A stretch of DNA of 64,000 nucleotides from an uncultured Bacilli bacterium (GTDB lineage: Bacteria > Bacillota_I > Bacilli_A > RF39 > UBA660): the NCBI GenBank assembly GCA_934098705.1, contig CAKOPC010000002.1, forward strand, positions 124,001-188,000, given 5' to 3'. Position numbers and translations under genes: made by a program. The notes under the pieces are model-generated. The model was not told the DNA's origin. It worked only from the letters and a program-made list of their open reading frames with translations, and searched no databases. Below are positions 1-8,440 of the stretch, piece by piece (position 1 is the stretch's first letter; the number at the start of each line of letters is the position of its first letter).

Positions 1-991
1 ATTGTGGTCTATAGTTTGCAAAGAATGGAGTATGACGTCCACCTTCTTCTTTAGTTAATACGTATACAGCAGCTTTGAACTTTTTGTGAGGTGTAACACT
101 TCCTGGTTTAGCAAGAACTTGTCCTCTTTCAACTTGTTCACGAGAAATTCCACGAAGTAATACTCCAGCGTTATCTCCAGCTTCAGCATAGTCTAAAGAT
201 TTCTTAAACATTTCAATTCCAGTTGCAACAGTTTTTTGAGTAGGTTTAATACCAACTATTTCAACTTCATCATTTAATTTTAATTGTCCTCTTTCAACAC
301 GTCCTGTAACAACAGTTCCACGTCCTGTAATTGTGAATACATCTTCAATACTCATTAAGAATGGTTTATCAGTATCACGTACTGGAGTTGGAATATATGT
401 ATCTACTGCATCCATTAATTCTTCAACTGCTTTAATATCAGCTTCAGAACCTTCAAGTGCTTTAAGAGCAGATCCACGAATAATTGGAGTATTATCACCA
501 TCATAACCATATTCAGTTAATAATTCTCTAATTTCCATTTCTACTAAATCAAGTAATTCTGGATCATCTACTTGATCACATTTATTCATAAATACAACCA
601 TAGCAGGAACACCAACTTGACGAGCAAGTAAGATATGTTCTCTTGTTTGAGCCATTGGTCCATCAGATGCTGCAACAACTAAGATAGCACCATCCATTTG
701 AGCTGCACCAGTAATCATGTTTTTAACATAGTCAGCATGTCCTGGACAGTCAACGTGAGCATAATGTCTTTTTTCAGTTTCATACTCAACGTGAGCAGTA
801 TTAATTGTAATACCTCTTTCTCTTTCTTCTGGAGCTTTATCGATATTTGCATAATCAACGAATTTAGCTCCACCTTTAGCAGCTAATACTTTAGTAATAG
901 CAGCAGTTAAAGTAGTTTTACCATGGTCTACGTGACCTATAGTACCAATATTTACATGTGGTTTACTACGATTAAATTTTTCTTTTGCCAT
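1..991 (-). CDS. tuf: Elongation factor Tu (3' end cut by window edge)
   Basis: GTPase that delivers aminoacyl-tRNA to the ribosomal A site in the cytoplasm. The gene runs off the left edge: 330 codons are present, beginning MAKEKFNRSKPHVNIG and ending within the conserved GGRHTPFFANYRPQ stretch of domain 3. About 60-65 C-terminal residues are missing compared with a usual length near 395. The P-loop GHVDHGKTT, the DCPGH switch II motif and the NKCD guanine-binding motif are all readable. The ATG at 989-991 is chosen because AAGGAGGAAA lies just upstream (1001-1012). It follows fusA in the classical rpsL-rpsG-fusA-tuf order, with a possible private promoter in the 88-bp gap. Confidence 0.98.
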   Translation of the reverse strand, partial: MAKEKFNRSKPHVNIGTIGHVDHGKTTLTAAITKVLAAKGGAKFVDYANIDKAPEERERGITINTAHVEYETEKRHYAHVDCPGHADYVKNMITGAAQMDGAILVVAASDGPMAQTREHILLARQVGVPAMVVFMNKCDQVDDPELLDLVEMEIRELLTEYGYDGDNTPIIRGSALKALEGSEADIKAVEELMDAVDTYIPTPVRDTDKPFLMSIEDVFTITGRGTVVTGRVERGQLKLNDEVEIVGIKPTQKTVATGIEMFKKSLDYAEAGDNAGVLLRGISREQVERGQVLAKPGSVTPHKKFKAAVYVLTKEEGGRHTPFFANYRPQ

Positions 992-1028
992 AATAATTTT
1001 TTTCCTCCTTTTTCTATATACAAATTAT

Positions 1029-1057
1029 ATTTTATCTAATAATTTCAAAAATTTCAA
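1029..1057 (-). promoter_or_regulatory. Predicted sigma-A promoter in front of tuf
   Basis: On the minus strand, TTGAAA (1052-1057) and TAAAAT (1029-1034) are separated by 17 bp, each matching the sigma-A consensus at five of six positions. The site lies in the fusA-tuf gap and would let EF-Tu be made in excess over the rest of the str operon. This is a prediction from sequence only. Confidence 0.55.
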
Positions 1058-1079
1058 CTATTAGTAGCAAATTTTTTTA

Positions 1080-3149
1080 TTAATTTCCACTTTTCTTAAT
1101 AATATCTTCAGCGATTGATTTTGGTACTTCCTCATAATGATCTGGGATCATTTGGAAAGTTCCTCTACCTTGTGTATTACTTCTTATGCTTGTTGCATAA
1201 CCAAACATTTCAGAAAGTGGTACCATTGCACTAAATGCAATAGCATTACCTCTTGCTTCTTGAGATAAAGGTTTTCCACGTCTTGCAGTAATATCGCCCA
1301 TTACTGTACCAAAATAATCTTCTGGAACAACTATATCAACCTTCATTATTGGTTCAAGAATAACAGGTTTACATTTATTTTTAGCTTCTTTTAAAGCCAT
1401 ACTTGCAGCAATTTTAAATGACATTTCGTTAGAGTCAACATCATGGTAACTACCATCATGAAGAGTTGCTTTAACATCTATCATTGGGAATCCTGCTAAA
1501 ACACCAGTTTTTAAAGCGTCTTGTAATCCCTTATCAACAACTGGGATGTATTCACGAGGAACAACACCACCAACAACTGCATCAACAAATTCATATCCCT
1601 TATCAGGATTTGGTTCAAAATTAATCCAAACATGTCCGTAATTACCACGACCACCAGATTGTTTAATATATTTACCTTCACAGTCCCCAGCTTGTGTTAT
1701 AGTTTCACGATATGCAACTTGAGGTTTACCAACATTAGCATCAACGTTAAATTCTCTTCTCATACGATCAACTAATACATCAAGGTGTAACTCACCGATA
1801 CCAGCAATTATTGTTTGACCTGTTTCAGTATCAGTTCTAACTCTAAATGTTGGGTCTTCTTCAGCAAGTTTTCCTAAAGCTATAGCCATCTTATCTTGAT
1901 CTGCTTTTGATTTTGGTTCAATAGCAAGTTCAATAACTGGTTCTGGAGCTTCGATAGTTTCAAGAATAATAGGTTTTTTCTCATCACATAAAGTATCTCC
2001 AGTTGTAGTATTTTTAAGTCCAACTGCAGCAGCAATATCACCAGTATAAACATCAGTTATTTCTGTTCTATCATTAGCATGCATTTGTAAAATACGTCCA
2101 ATTCTTTCTTTAACATCTTTAGTAGAGTTTAAAACATAACTACCACTTGATAGATGTCCTGAATAAACTCTAAAGAAAGTTAAACGTCCAACAAATGGAT
2201 CTGTCATAACTTTAAATGCAAGTGCTGAGAAAGGTTCACTATCAGAAACATGTCTTTGTTCTGCTTCACCTTTTAAATTTGTACCATCAACTGATGGAAT
2301 ATCAAGTGGTGATGGTAAATAATCAATTACTGCATCAAGTAAGAATCTAATACCTTTATTACCTAAAGCAGTACCACACATTACTGGGAAAAATTCAGCT
2401 TTTAAAACTCCAGTTCTAATAGCTTTCTTTATCATATCACTTGGAATTTCTTCTCCCTCAAGATATTTTTCCATTAATGTATCATCAAATTCAGCAACAG
2501 CTTCTACAAGTTCTGTATGTTTTTCTTCTGCTAAATCTTTTAAATCTTCTGGTATTGGGATTTCAGTTGATAATTCTTGTTCTGTTCCATCAAATTCATA
2601 AGCCTTCATTGTAACAAGATCAATAACTCCAGTAAAGTAATTTTCAGCTCCAATAGGCCATTCAATAGGTTTAGCATTAACTGCAAAACGACTATCTATT
2701 GATTTTAATGTATAAACAAAATCTGCTCCCATTTTATCCATCTTATTTGCAAAGATGATTCTTGGAACATGATATTCACTAGCTTGATGCCATACTGTTT
2801 CAGTTTGAGGTTCAACACCTGCCTGAGCATCAAGTAATGTAACAGCTCCATCTAATACTCTTAAACTACGTTGTACTTCAACAGTAAAATCAACGTGTCC
2901 TGGAGTATCTATAATATTATAACGGTATCCATTCCAGTATGCTGTTGTTGCAGCACTTGTAATTGTAATACCTCTTTCTTTTTCTTGTTCCATCCAGTCC
3001 ATTTGAGATGCTCCATCATGAGTTTCTCCAATTTTATGGATCTTCTTAGTTAAAAATAATATACGTTCAGTACAAGTTGTTTTTCCAGCATCAATATGAG
3101 CCATGATACCGAAATTTCTTGTTTTTTCTAAACTAGTTTGTCTTGCCAT
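1080..3149 (-). CDS. fusA: Elongation factor G
   Basis: Translocation GTPase that moves tRNA-mRNA through the ribosome and works with RRF in recycling. At 689 residues it has normal full length. The P-loop AHIDAGKT is at 17-24, DTPGH at 81-85 and NKMD at 135-138, followed by the usual domains II-V ending in the GRGTFQM region. The ATG at 3149 is preceded by AGGAGGATAATAT. It sits 11 bp after rpsG and is co-transcribed with rpsL and rpsG. I see no unusual residues that would suggest a fusA2-type or FusB-related variant. Confidence 0.98.
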   Translation of the reverse strand: MARQTSLEKTRNFGIMAHIDAGKTTCTERILFLTKKIHKIGETHDGASQMDWMEQEKERGITITSAATTAYWNGYRYNIIDTPGHVDFTVEVQRSLRVLDGAVTLLDAQAGVEPQTETVWHQASEYHVPRIIFANKMDKMGADFVYTLKSIDSRFAVNAKPIEWPIGAENYFTGVIDLVTMKAYEFDGTEQELSTEIPIPEDLKDLAEEKHTELVEAVAEFDDTLMEKYLEGEEIPSDMIKKAIRTGVLKAEFFPVMCGTALGNKGIRFLLDAVIDYLPSPLDIPSVDGTNLKGEAEQRHVSDSEPFSALAFKVMTDPFVGRLTFFRVYSGHLSSGSYVLNSTKDVKERIGRILQMHANDRTEITDVYTGDIAAAVGLKNTTTGDTLCDEKKPIILETIEAPEPVIELAIEPKSKADQDKMAIALGKLAEEDPTFRVRTDTETGQTIIAGIGELHLDVLVDRMRREFNVDANVGKPQVAYRETITQAGDCEGKYIKQSGGRGNYGHVWINFEPNPDKGYEFVDAVVGGVVPREYIPVVDKGLQDALKTGVLAGFPMIDVKATLHDGSYHDVDSNEMSFKIAASMALKEAKNKCKPVILEPIMKVDIVVPEDYFGTVMGDITARRGKPLSQEARGNAIAFSAMVPLSEMFGYATSIRSNTQGRGTFQMIPDHYEEVPKSIAEDIIKKSGN

Positions 3150-3160
3150 ATATTATCCTC

Positions 3161-3628
3161 CTACCATCTATAATGTGCGAAAGCTTTATTTGCTTCTGCC
3201 ATTCTGTGTGTATCTTCACGTTTTTTAACTGCAGCTCCAGTATTATTTGAAGCATCAATTATTTCATTGGCTAATTTTTCAGCCATACCATTTCCTCTGC
3301 CTGATTTAGCATATTGGATTAACCATCTAAGACCTAATACTTGAGCTCTTTCATTAGAAACTTCGATTGGTACTTGATAGTTTGAACCACCAACACGTTT
3401 AGACTTAACTTCTAGTGCTGGTTTTATATTTTCTAATGCTTGGTTAAATACTTCCATGGCATCTTTTCCAGTTTTTTCTTTAACCATTGTAAATGCATTA
3501 TAAACGATTTTTTCAGCAACACCTTTTTTACCATCTATCATAATACCATTAACTAATTTTGTAATAACCTTAGATTTGTATAATGCATCTGGTAAAACAT
3601 CTCTTTTTGGTGCACGTCTTTTACGCAT
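3161..3628 (-). CDS. rpsG: 30S ribosomal protein S7
   Basis: Primary 16S rRNA-binding protein that nucleates the 30S head and lines the E site. At 155 residues it has the standard bacterial length. It begins MRKRRAPKRDVLPD, keeps the VGGSNYQVPIEV beta-hairpin region and ends HRMAEANKAFAHYRW, all typical of S7. The start has an AGGAGGAAG-type ribosome-binding site upstream. It is the second gene of the str operon, 27 bp after rpsL and 11 bp before fusA. In other bacteria S7 represses its own operon by binding mRNA; I cannot identify such a site here with confidence. Confidence 0.98.
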   Translation of the reverse strand: MRKRRAPKRDVLPDALYKSKVITKLVNGIMIDGKKGVAEKIVYNAFTMVKEKTGKDAMEVFNQALENIKPALEVKSKRVGGSNYQVPIEVSNERAQVLGLRWLIQYAKSGRGNGMAEKLANEIIDASNNTGAAVKKREDTHRMAEANKAFAHYRW

Positions 3629-3655
3629 ATTTATCTTCCTCCTTTATTATATTTT

Positions 3656-4066
3656 TTATTTGCCTTTTTTAGTTCCATATTTTGAACGAGCTTGTTTACG
3701 ATCTTTTACTCCTTGAGTATCCATTGTTCCACGAACAATATGATATCTAACACCGATTAAGTCCTTTACACGACCACCACGAATTAATACTACGCTATGC
3801 TCTTGTAAATTATGACCTTCTCCAGGAATATAGCAATCAACCTCTTTACCATTAGATAATCTAACACGAGCATATTTTCTTAATGCTGAGTTTGGTTTCT
3901 TTGGTGTTTTAGTTCCAACACGAACACATACTCCTCTTTTTTGAGGTGAAGCAACATTTGTTGTTGTCTTTTCTAATGTATTTAATCTTACTCCTAAAAC
4001 TGGTGATTTACTCTTTCTTACCTTATCAGTTCTTCTCTTTCTTACAAGTTGGTTTATTGTTGTCAT
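3656..4066 (-). CDS. rpsL: 30S ribosomal protein S12, with a Pro-to-Ile change at a streptomycin site
   Basis: Decoding-centre protein of the 30S subunit, 136 residues, normal length. The KTPKKPNSALRK loop around the Lys42 position (E. coli numbering) is intact. The second conserved loop reads VKDLIGVRYH, whereas nearly all bacteria have VKDLPGVRYH; the codon is ATC on the minus strand. Substitutions of that proline (P90/P91 in E. coli) are known to alter fidelity and give streptomycin resistance or dependence, so the natural Ile here is notable. First gene of the str operon, with a good promoter and a structured leader upstream and an AAAGGAGAA ribosome-binding site. Confidence 0.97.
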   Translation of the reverse strand: MTTINQLVRKRRTDKVRKSKSPVLGVRLNTLEKTTTNVASPQKRGVCVRVGTKTPKKPNSALRKYARVRLSNGKEVDCYIPGEGHNLQEHSVVLIRGGRVKDLIGVRYHIVRGTMDTQGVKDRKQARSKYGTKKGK

Positions 4067-4161
4067 ATATTCTCCTTTCTATACACATACCCAGGTGTAT
4101 CATATATCTTAAATTTAATAAGGCCAAAGATTTTCGGCCCACTAAATTTTCAAACACTAGT

Positions 4162-4190
4162 ACTATAACAAAAGAATTTTATTTTGTCAA
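4162..4190 (-). promoter_or_regulatory. Sigma-A promoter of the str operon
   Basis: TTGACA (4185-4190), a 17-bp spacer and TATAGT (4162-4167) on the minus strand form one of the best promoters in the window. The transcript would have a leader of about 90 nt before rpsL. That leader can form two hairpins: GGCC...GGCC around 4122-4139 and ACAC...GTGT around 4081-4098. These may be an S7 or S12 regulatory structure, but I cannot assign one. Confidence 0.8.
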
Positions 4191-4199
4191 GCAAAATAG

Positions 4200-4610
4200 C
4201 TATCTATTTTTTATATTTTTTTTATTATTTTCAAGTACAAGTGATGCTGTAACTTTAAAAGCATTAAGCAAAAACATATTATCTGCAATCATTAAGGTGT
4301 TATTACCTATGTATATTCCAAGCTCTTGATAATTATGTATACCATAATGTTCTAAAGCAAAAGATGTCTTTTCATCAACCTTTAACCTTTCAGTTGAAAT
4401 ATCCCTAAGTTTAATATTAATACCATTTTTCTTTAAATTAACCTCTTCTATTAAAAATTCATCTTTTATAACACCATCTTTTATATATTTTTCCAAATCA
4501 GCATAATTATTTATACCAAGTTTAGAAAATAAACTGTTATAAACCTCATTTGATGTTAAAGAATCAACATTTATATTTTCAAGATCTAACAAATTTCTTC
4601 TTTTTTCCAA
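4200..4610 (-). CDS. Small protein of unknown function downstream of valS
   Basis: Protein of 136 residues that I do not recognise as a named family. It starts with TTG at 4608-4610, supported by AAGGAGG eight bases upstream. No signal peptide or membrane segment. Two internal segments look alike: SLFSKLGINNYADLEKYI near residue 27 and FALEHYGIHNYQELGIYI near residue 84. Both have the L..L.(R/K).GI....DL pattern seen in helix-hairpin-helix units and in the RNA polymerase alpha C-terminal domain. A nucleic-acid-binding role is therefore possible but unproven. It lies 13 bp after valS and should share its T-box-controlled transcript; the str promoter begins just past its stop codon. Confidence 0.75.
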   Translation of the reverse strand: MEKRRNLLDLENINVDSLTSNEVYNSLFSKLGINNYADLEKYIKDGVIKDEFLIEEVNLKKNGINIKLRDISTERLKVDEKTSFALEHYGIHNYQELGIYIGNNTLMIADNMFLLNAFKVTASLVLENNKKNIKNR

Positions 4611-4623
4611 ATTAAAAACCTCC

Positions 4624-7161
4624 TTATTTAATCATATCTTCTAGTCTTTTTAATTTTTCCTTTTCAGCTTCCAATTTTTCTTTATCAAGCATTACTATAT
4701 TTTGAGGAGCCTTATTTACATAATTTTCATTACTTAATAGTTTTTCTCTTCTTTCAATAGATACCTTTAATTTTTCTATTTCAAGTTTAATACTATTAAC
4801 ATCAACATCATTTGCTTCTTCAAAATAAGTAATATTTATATAATTAGAATTATAATTATATTTTTTAGTATCAATACTATCACTAACTATATTACTATTA
4901 TCTATTCTTAAAAGTGTTTTATATATATTAATTATTCTATCATCAGCCTTTATTAAAACATGAGCATTTTTTGATATATTATTACAAGCTTTTAAATTTC
5001 TAATTGCAACAACATCATTTAAAACTTGATTAACAAGTTTATAACTATCAGTAAATACTTCATCTTTATTATATGTTGGATAATCCATAATCATTATACT
5101 TAAAGCATCTTTTATAGGTAAATTTTGATATATTTCTTCAGTTACAAATGGCATAAATGGATGTAAAAGCTTTATTATATTTAAAAGTACCAAGTAAAGT
5201 ACACTTTTAGTAGTATTATTATCAAATACTTTAGAAAGTTCTATATAATTAGAACAAAAATCATCCCAAACAAAGCTATAAATTGAAGCTGCAGCATTAT
5301 TAAATTCATACTTTTCCATATAAGATATTACATCTTTAATTGTCATGTTTAATTTTGTTAATATCCATTTTGATACATCATCTAAGTTTGTTATATCAAA
5401 ATCATCCTTTTTAAAACCATCTAACTTTAATAATACAAAACGTGAAGCATTCCATATTTTATTAATATAGTTCCATGAAGATAGCATTTTTTCTTCATCA
5501 AATTTCATATCTATACCATTTGATACATCTGTTGCAAGATAATATCTTAAAGCATCAGCTCCATATTTTTCTACCATATCAAAAGGATCAACACCATTAC
5601 CTAAACTTTTACTGAATTTTCTTCCTTGTTTATCACGAATAAGTCCATGAATAATACAATCATTAAAAGGTCTTTTACCAAGTATTTCTAAACCTTGAAA
5701 TGTCATTCTATTAACCCAAAAAGGAATAATATCATATCCTGTAACTAAACAATTATTAGGGTAATATCTTTTAAGTAATTCTGTATTGTTAGGATAACCA
5801 AGAGTTGCAAAAGGCCATAAGGCACTTGAAAACCATGTATCTAAAACATCATTATCTTGAACCCAGCCATCTTCTTTTGGAGGAACACTTGATACATATA
5901 CCTCATCGTCTTTATACCAAGCAGGTATTCTATGTCCCCAGTAAAGTTGTCTTGAAATACACCAATCATAAGTAATATCCATCCAGTGATTCATTATTTT
6001 TTCATAACTTTCAGGAAAGAAATGTACTTTTGTTGCATCATTTTTTTGATTTTCCAAAACCTTATCAGCAAGAGGTCTCATTTTTACAAACCATTGTTTT
6101 TTTATCATAGGTTCAATAATAGCACCAGTTCTTTCACTATGACCTACTTCATGTACTATATCAACTGTTTTTATAAGAAGCCCTAATTTTTCTAAGTCTT
6201 TAACAACTCTAAGACGGCACTCTTCTCTTGTTAAACCTTCATATTCAAAACAGTTACTATTCATAGTAGCATCATCATTCATAATAACTAACTTTTCTAA
6301 ATTATGTCTTAAAGAAACCTCATAATCATTAGGATCAGATGCAGGTGTTATTTTAACAGCCCCAGTACCCTTTTCCATATCAGCATGCATATCTATAATT
6401 ATAGGTATTTTTCTATTAGTAAGAGGTAATAAAACCATTTTACCAACATATTTTTTATATCTTTCATCATTTGGATTAACCGCAACTGCCATATCACCAA
6501 ATAAAGTTTCTGGACGTGTTGTTGCAACATCTATAAAATCATCTGTTCCATCAATTACATATTTTATATGATAAAAAGCACTTTTTTCTTCACTATATAT
6601 AACTTCTTCATTAGAAAGAGCAGTTTTAGCAATAGGATCCCAGTTAATTAATTTCTCTCCCCTATAAATTAAACCTTTATTATAATAATCAACAAATACT
6701 TTATTAACAGCATCTTTCATACCATCATCTAAAGTAAATCTTTCTTTAGAATAGTCAAGTGATATTCCAAGTACACCCCATTGTTTTCTTATTATATTGG
6801 CATGCTCATAAGTCCATTTATAACACTCTTGTAAAAACTCTTCTCTTGTTATATCATATTTTTCTTTACCTTCATCCTTAAGCTTTTTAACAACTTTAGC
6901 CTCAGTTGCAATAGCTGCATGATCCATACCTGGAAGCCATAAACAGTCATAACCTTGCATTCTTTTATAACGAATAATAATATCTTGTAAAGTTACATCC
7001 CAGGCATGTCCCAAATGAAGTTTTCCTGTAACATTTGGGGGAGGAAGCACAATACAAAATGGCTTTTTGCTTAAATCTCCACTTTTAAAATAATTATTAC
7101 TCATCCAAAAATCATATTTTAAGTTTTCTACTTTTTCATGATTATATTTTATATCTAACAT
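4624..7161 (-). CDS. valS: Valyl-tRNA synthetase
   Basis: Class I synthetase that charges tRNA-Val and edits misactivated threonine. At 845 residues it is typical for Bacillota. The HIGH motif is within PPPNVTGKLHLGHAW (about 39-54), the editing CP1 domain follows with ATTRPETLFGD, and the KMSKS motif appears as KFSKS near residue 517. A C-terminal coiled-coil arm (about 780-845, rich in Lys and Glu) is present. The start ATG at 7161 has AAGGAGGATTAAG. A T-box riboswitch lies immediately upstream, so expression should rise when uncharged tRNA-Val accumulates. Confidence 0.98.
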   Translation of the reverse strand: MLDIKYNHEKVENLKYDFWMSNNYFKSGDLSKKPFCIVLPPPNVTGKLHLGHAWDVTLQDIIIRYKRMQGYDCLWLPGMDHAAIATEAKVVKKLKDEGKEKYDITREEFLQECYKWTYEHANIIRKQWGVLGISLDYSKERFTLDDGMKDAVNKVFVDYYNKGLIYRGEKLINWDPIAKTALSNEEVIYSEEKSAFYHIKYVIDGTDDFIDVATTRPETLFGDMAVAVNPNDERYKKYVGKMVLLPLTNRKIPIIIDMHADMEKGTGAVKITPASDPNDYEVSLRHNLEKLVIMNDDATMNSNCFEYEGLTREECRLRVVKDLEKLGLLIKTVDIVHEVGHSERTGAIIEPMIKKQWFVKMRPLADKVLENQKNDATKVHFFPESYEKIMNHWMDITYDWCISRQLYWGHRIPAWYKDDEVYVSSVPPKEDGWVQDNDVLDTWFSSALWPFATLGYPNNTELLKRYYPNNCLVTGYDIIPFWVNRMTFQGLEILGKRPFNDCIIHGLIRDKQGRKFSKSLGNGVDPFDMVEKYGADALRYYLATDVSNGIDMKFDEEKMLSSWNYINKIWNASRFVLLKLDGFKKDDFDITNLDDVSKWILTKLNMTIKDVISYMEKYEFNNAAASIYSFVWDDFCSNYIELSKVFDNNTTKSVLYLVLLNIIKLLHPFMPFVTEEIYQNLPIKDALSIMIMDYPTYNKDEVFTDSYKLVNQVLNDVVAIRNLKACNNISKNAHVLIKADDRIINIYKTLLRIDNSNIVSDSIDTKKYNYNSNYINITYFEEANDVDVNSIKLEIEKLKVSIERREKLLSNENYVNKAPQNIVMLDKEKLEAEKEKLKRLEDMIK

Positions 7162-7180
7162 CTTAATCCTCCTTATATAT

Positions 7181-7395
7181 AAAAAGATTTCAATCCCTAA
7201 GGACGAAATCTCGTGGTACCACCTTATTTCATAAGTATTAACTTATCTCAAATATTTAACGCATATTAAACGGATAAAAATCTGCTCCAAAGCAACCTTC
7301 AGTTATAATAAATATTAGTTTACACCAACCACTAATTCTCTATAATTTATTTATAACTTACTCCTCTTTTTCATTGCATAATATATTAACAAAAA
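7181..7395 (-). promoter_or_regulatory. T-box riboswitch (tRNA-Val sensing) upstream of valS
   Basis: The minus strand carries the T-box hallmark AGGTGGTACCACG at 7212-7224, which pairs with the tRNA acceptor end in the antiterminator. A terminator follows: stem GATTTC/GAAATC (7210-7186) with a run of T at 7181-7185. Upstream are the stem I signatures AAAGAGGAGTA (about 7358-7368) and TTTGGAGC (7284-7291). Just before that element lies GTT (7294-7296), a valine codon and the best specifier candidate. This matches regulation of valS by uncharged tRNA-Val. The overlapping GGT reading would specify Gly, so the specifier assignment is inference. Confidence 0.92.
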
Positions 7396-7408
7396 ATCAA
7401 ATAAATAA

Positions 7409-7528
7409 TTATCTACCTATAAGATTATATAACATATAAATACGTGCTACTGTTATTAAGAAAAATATAGCAATAACAAGTAGTAACATAAGAAATTCCA
7501 TTAATCCCCAACCTTTATTATTTAACAT
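7409..7528 (-). CDS. 39-residue prepilin-like membrane peptide
   Basis: A tiny gene encoding MLNNKGWGLMEF followed by one long hydrophobic helix and ending NLIGR. The start ATG (7526-7528) has GGGGTGAAG upstream; this ribosome-binding site overlaps the trxB stop, only six bases away, so the two genes are probably translationally coupled. The N-terminus resembles a class III (type IV prepilin) leader: charged residues, then KG, with Glu at position +5 after the Gly, then an apolar helix. Known prepilins go on for 80 or more residues; this one stops right after the helix. It could be a minimal pseudopilin, a small membrane peptide that resembles one by chance, or a remnant. Its function is unknown. 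Confidence 0.7.
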   Translation of the reverse strand: MLNNKGWGLMEFLMLLLVIAIFFLITVARIYMLYNLIGR

Positions 7529-7534
7529 AACACT

Positions 7535-8437
7535 TCACCCCTTATTTAAAATGTTTATAACATCAATAGCACAAGATACTCCATCCCCAGTAGATGTTGC
7601 TATTTGATAGGCATCTTTTTCTATAACATCACCACAAGCATAAACTAAATCGTACTTAGTCCTAAACTTCTGGTCCACTATAATATACCCTTTTTCATCT
7701 AAAATATCAAGTCTTTTTAAAAATAAAGTTGAAGGTTCATATCCAATATATATAAAACAAGCACTTACATTTAAATTTTTAATTGAACCATTATCATCAA
7801 CTAAAACGCTATCTAAAATGCCTTCCTTTTCATTAAATTTAGTAACTTTACTATTATATAAAATATTAATGTTTTTAATATTTAATGCCTTATCTACTAA
7901 AATTTGTGAAGCTTTAAGTACAGAACTTCTATTTATTATAGTAACACTTTTACAAATAGATGAAAGATAAATAGCTTCTCCTAAAGCACTATTACCCCCT
8001 CCTACAACAATTACATCTTTGTTTTTATATAATGTTCCATCACATAAAGCACAGTAACTTACTCCCTTTGAAACTAAATCTTTTTCTATTCCTAAAGTTT
8101 TAGGGCTTCTTCCAAGAGCTAATATAATAGATTTTGCATAAATAACTTCATCCTTTAATATTACTTTTTTTGGTGTTTCATTAACATCAATATCCAAAAC
8201 TTCTCCAAATCTAAATGAAACCCCCGCCTCTTTAGCTTGTTTATAAAAATTCATAGCAAGCTCTGGACCAGTAATATTATTAACACCAGGATAATTTTCA
8301 ACAAGTGAAGCTTTTAACATTTGTCCTCCAGGTGCATCTTTTTCAATAACCAAACACTTTAAATTTGCCCTTGCAAGGTAAATTGAAGCAGACATACCAG
8401 AAGGTCCTGCTCCTACAACAACACAGTCATATACCAT
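7535..8437 (-). CDS. trxB: Thioredoxin reductase-like flavoprotein
   Basis: FAD-dependent disulfide reductase that would keep thioredoxin reduced in the cytosol. 300 residues. The FAD-binding GAGPSG is at 9-14, the redox-active CALC at 129-132, the second Rossmann motif GGGNSA at about 146-151 and the C-terminal FAD motif ACGDV near 268. The stretch that normally holds HRRxxxRA, which grips the NADPH 2'-phosphate, reads NRSSVLKA. NADPH may therefore not be the electron donor; ferredoxin- or flavodoxin-linked relatives are known in Clostridia. It lies 3 bp after lgt in the uvrA-HAD-lgt-trxB run, which resembles the lgt-ppaX-trxB neighbourhood of Bacillus. Confidence 0.93.
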   Translation of the reverse strand: MVYDCVVVGAGPSGMSASIYLARANLKCLVIEKDAPGGQMLKASLVENYPGVNNITGPELAMNFYKQAKEAGVSFRFGEVLDIDVNETPKKVILKDEVIYAKSIILALGRSPKTLGIEKDLVSKGVSYCALCDGTLYKNKDVIVVGGGNSALGEAIYLSSICKSVTIINRSSVLKASQILVDKALNIKNINILYNSKVTKFNEKEGILDSVLVDDNGSIKNLNVSACFIYIGYEPSTLFLKRLDILDEKGYIIVDQKFRTKYDLVYACGDVIEKDAYQIATSTGDGVSCAIDVINILNKG

Positions 8438-8440
8438 AAA

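Noticed and set aside
3946..4329. Plus-strand ORF of 127 residues over rpsL and the gap
   Set aside because: It is antisense to rpsL and the unknown gene, has no ribosome-binding site and shows hydrophobic shadow composition.
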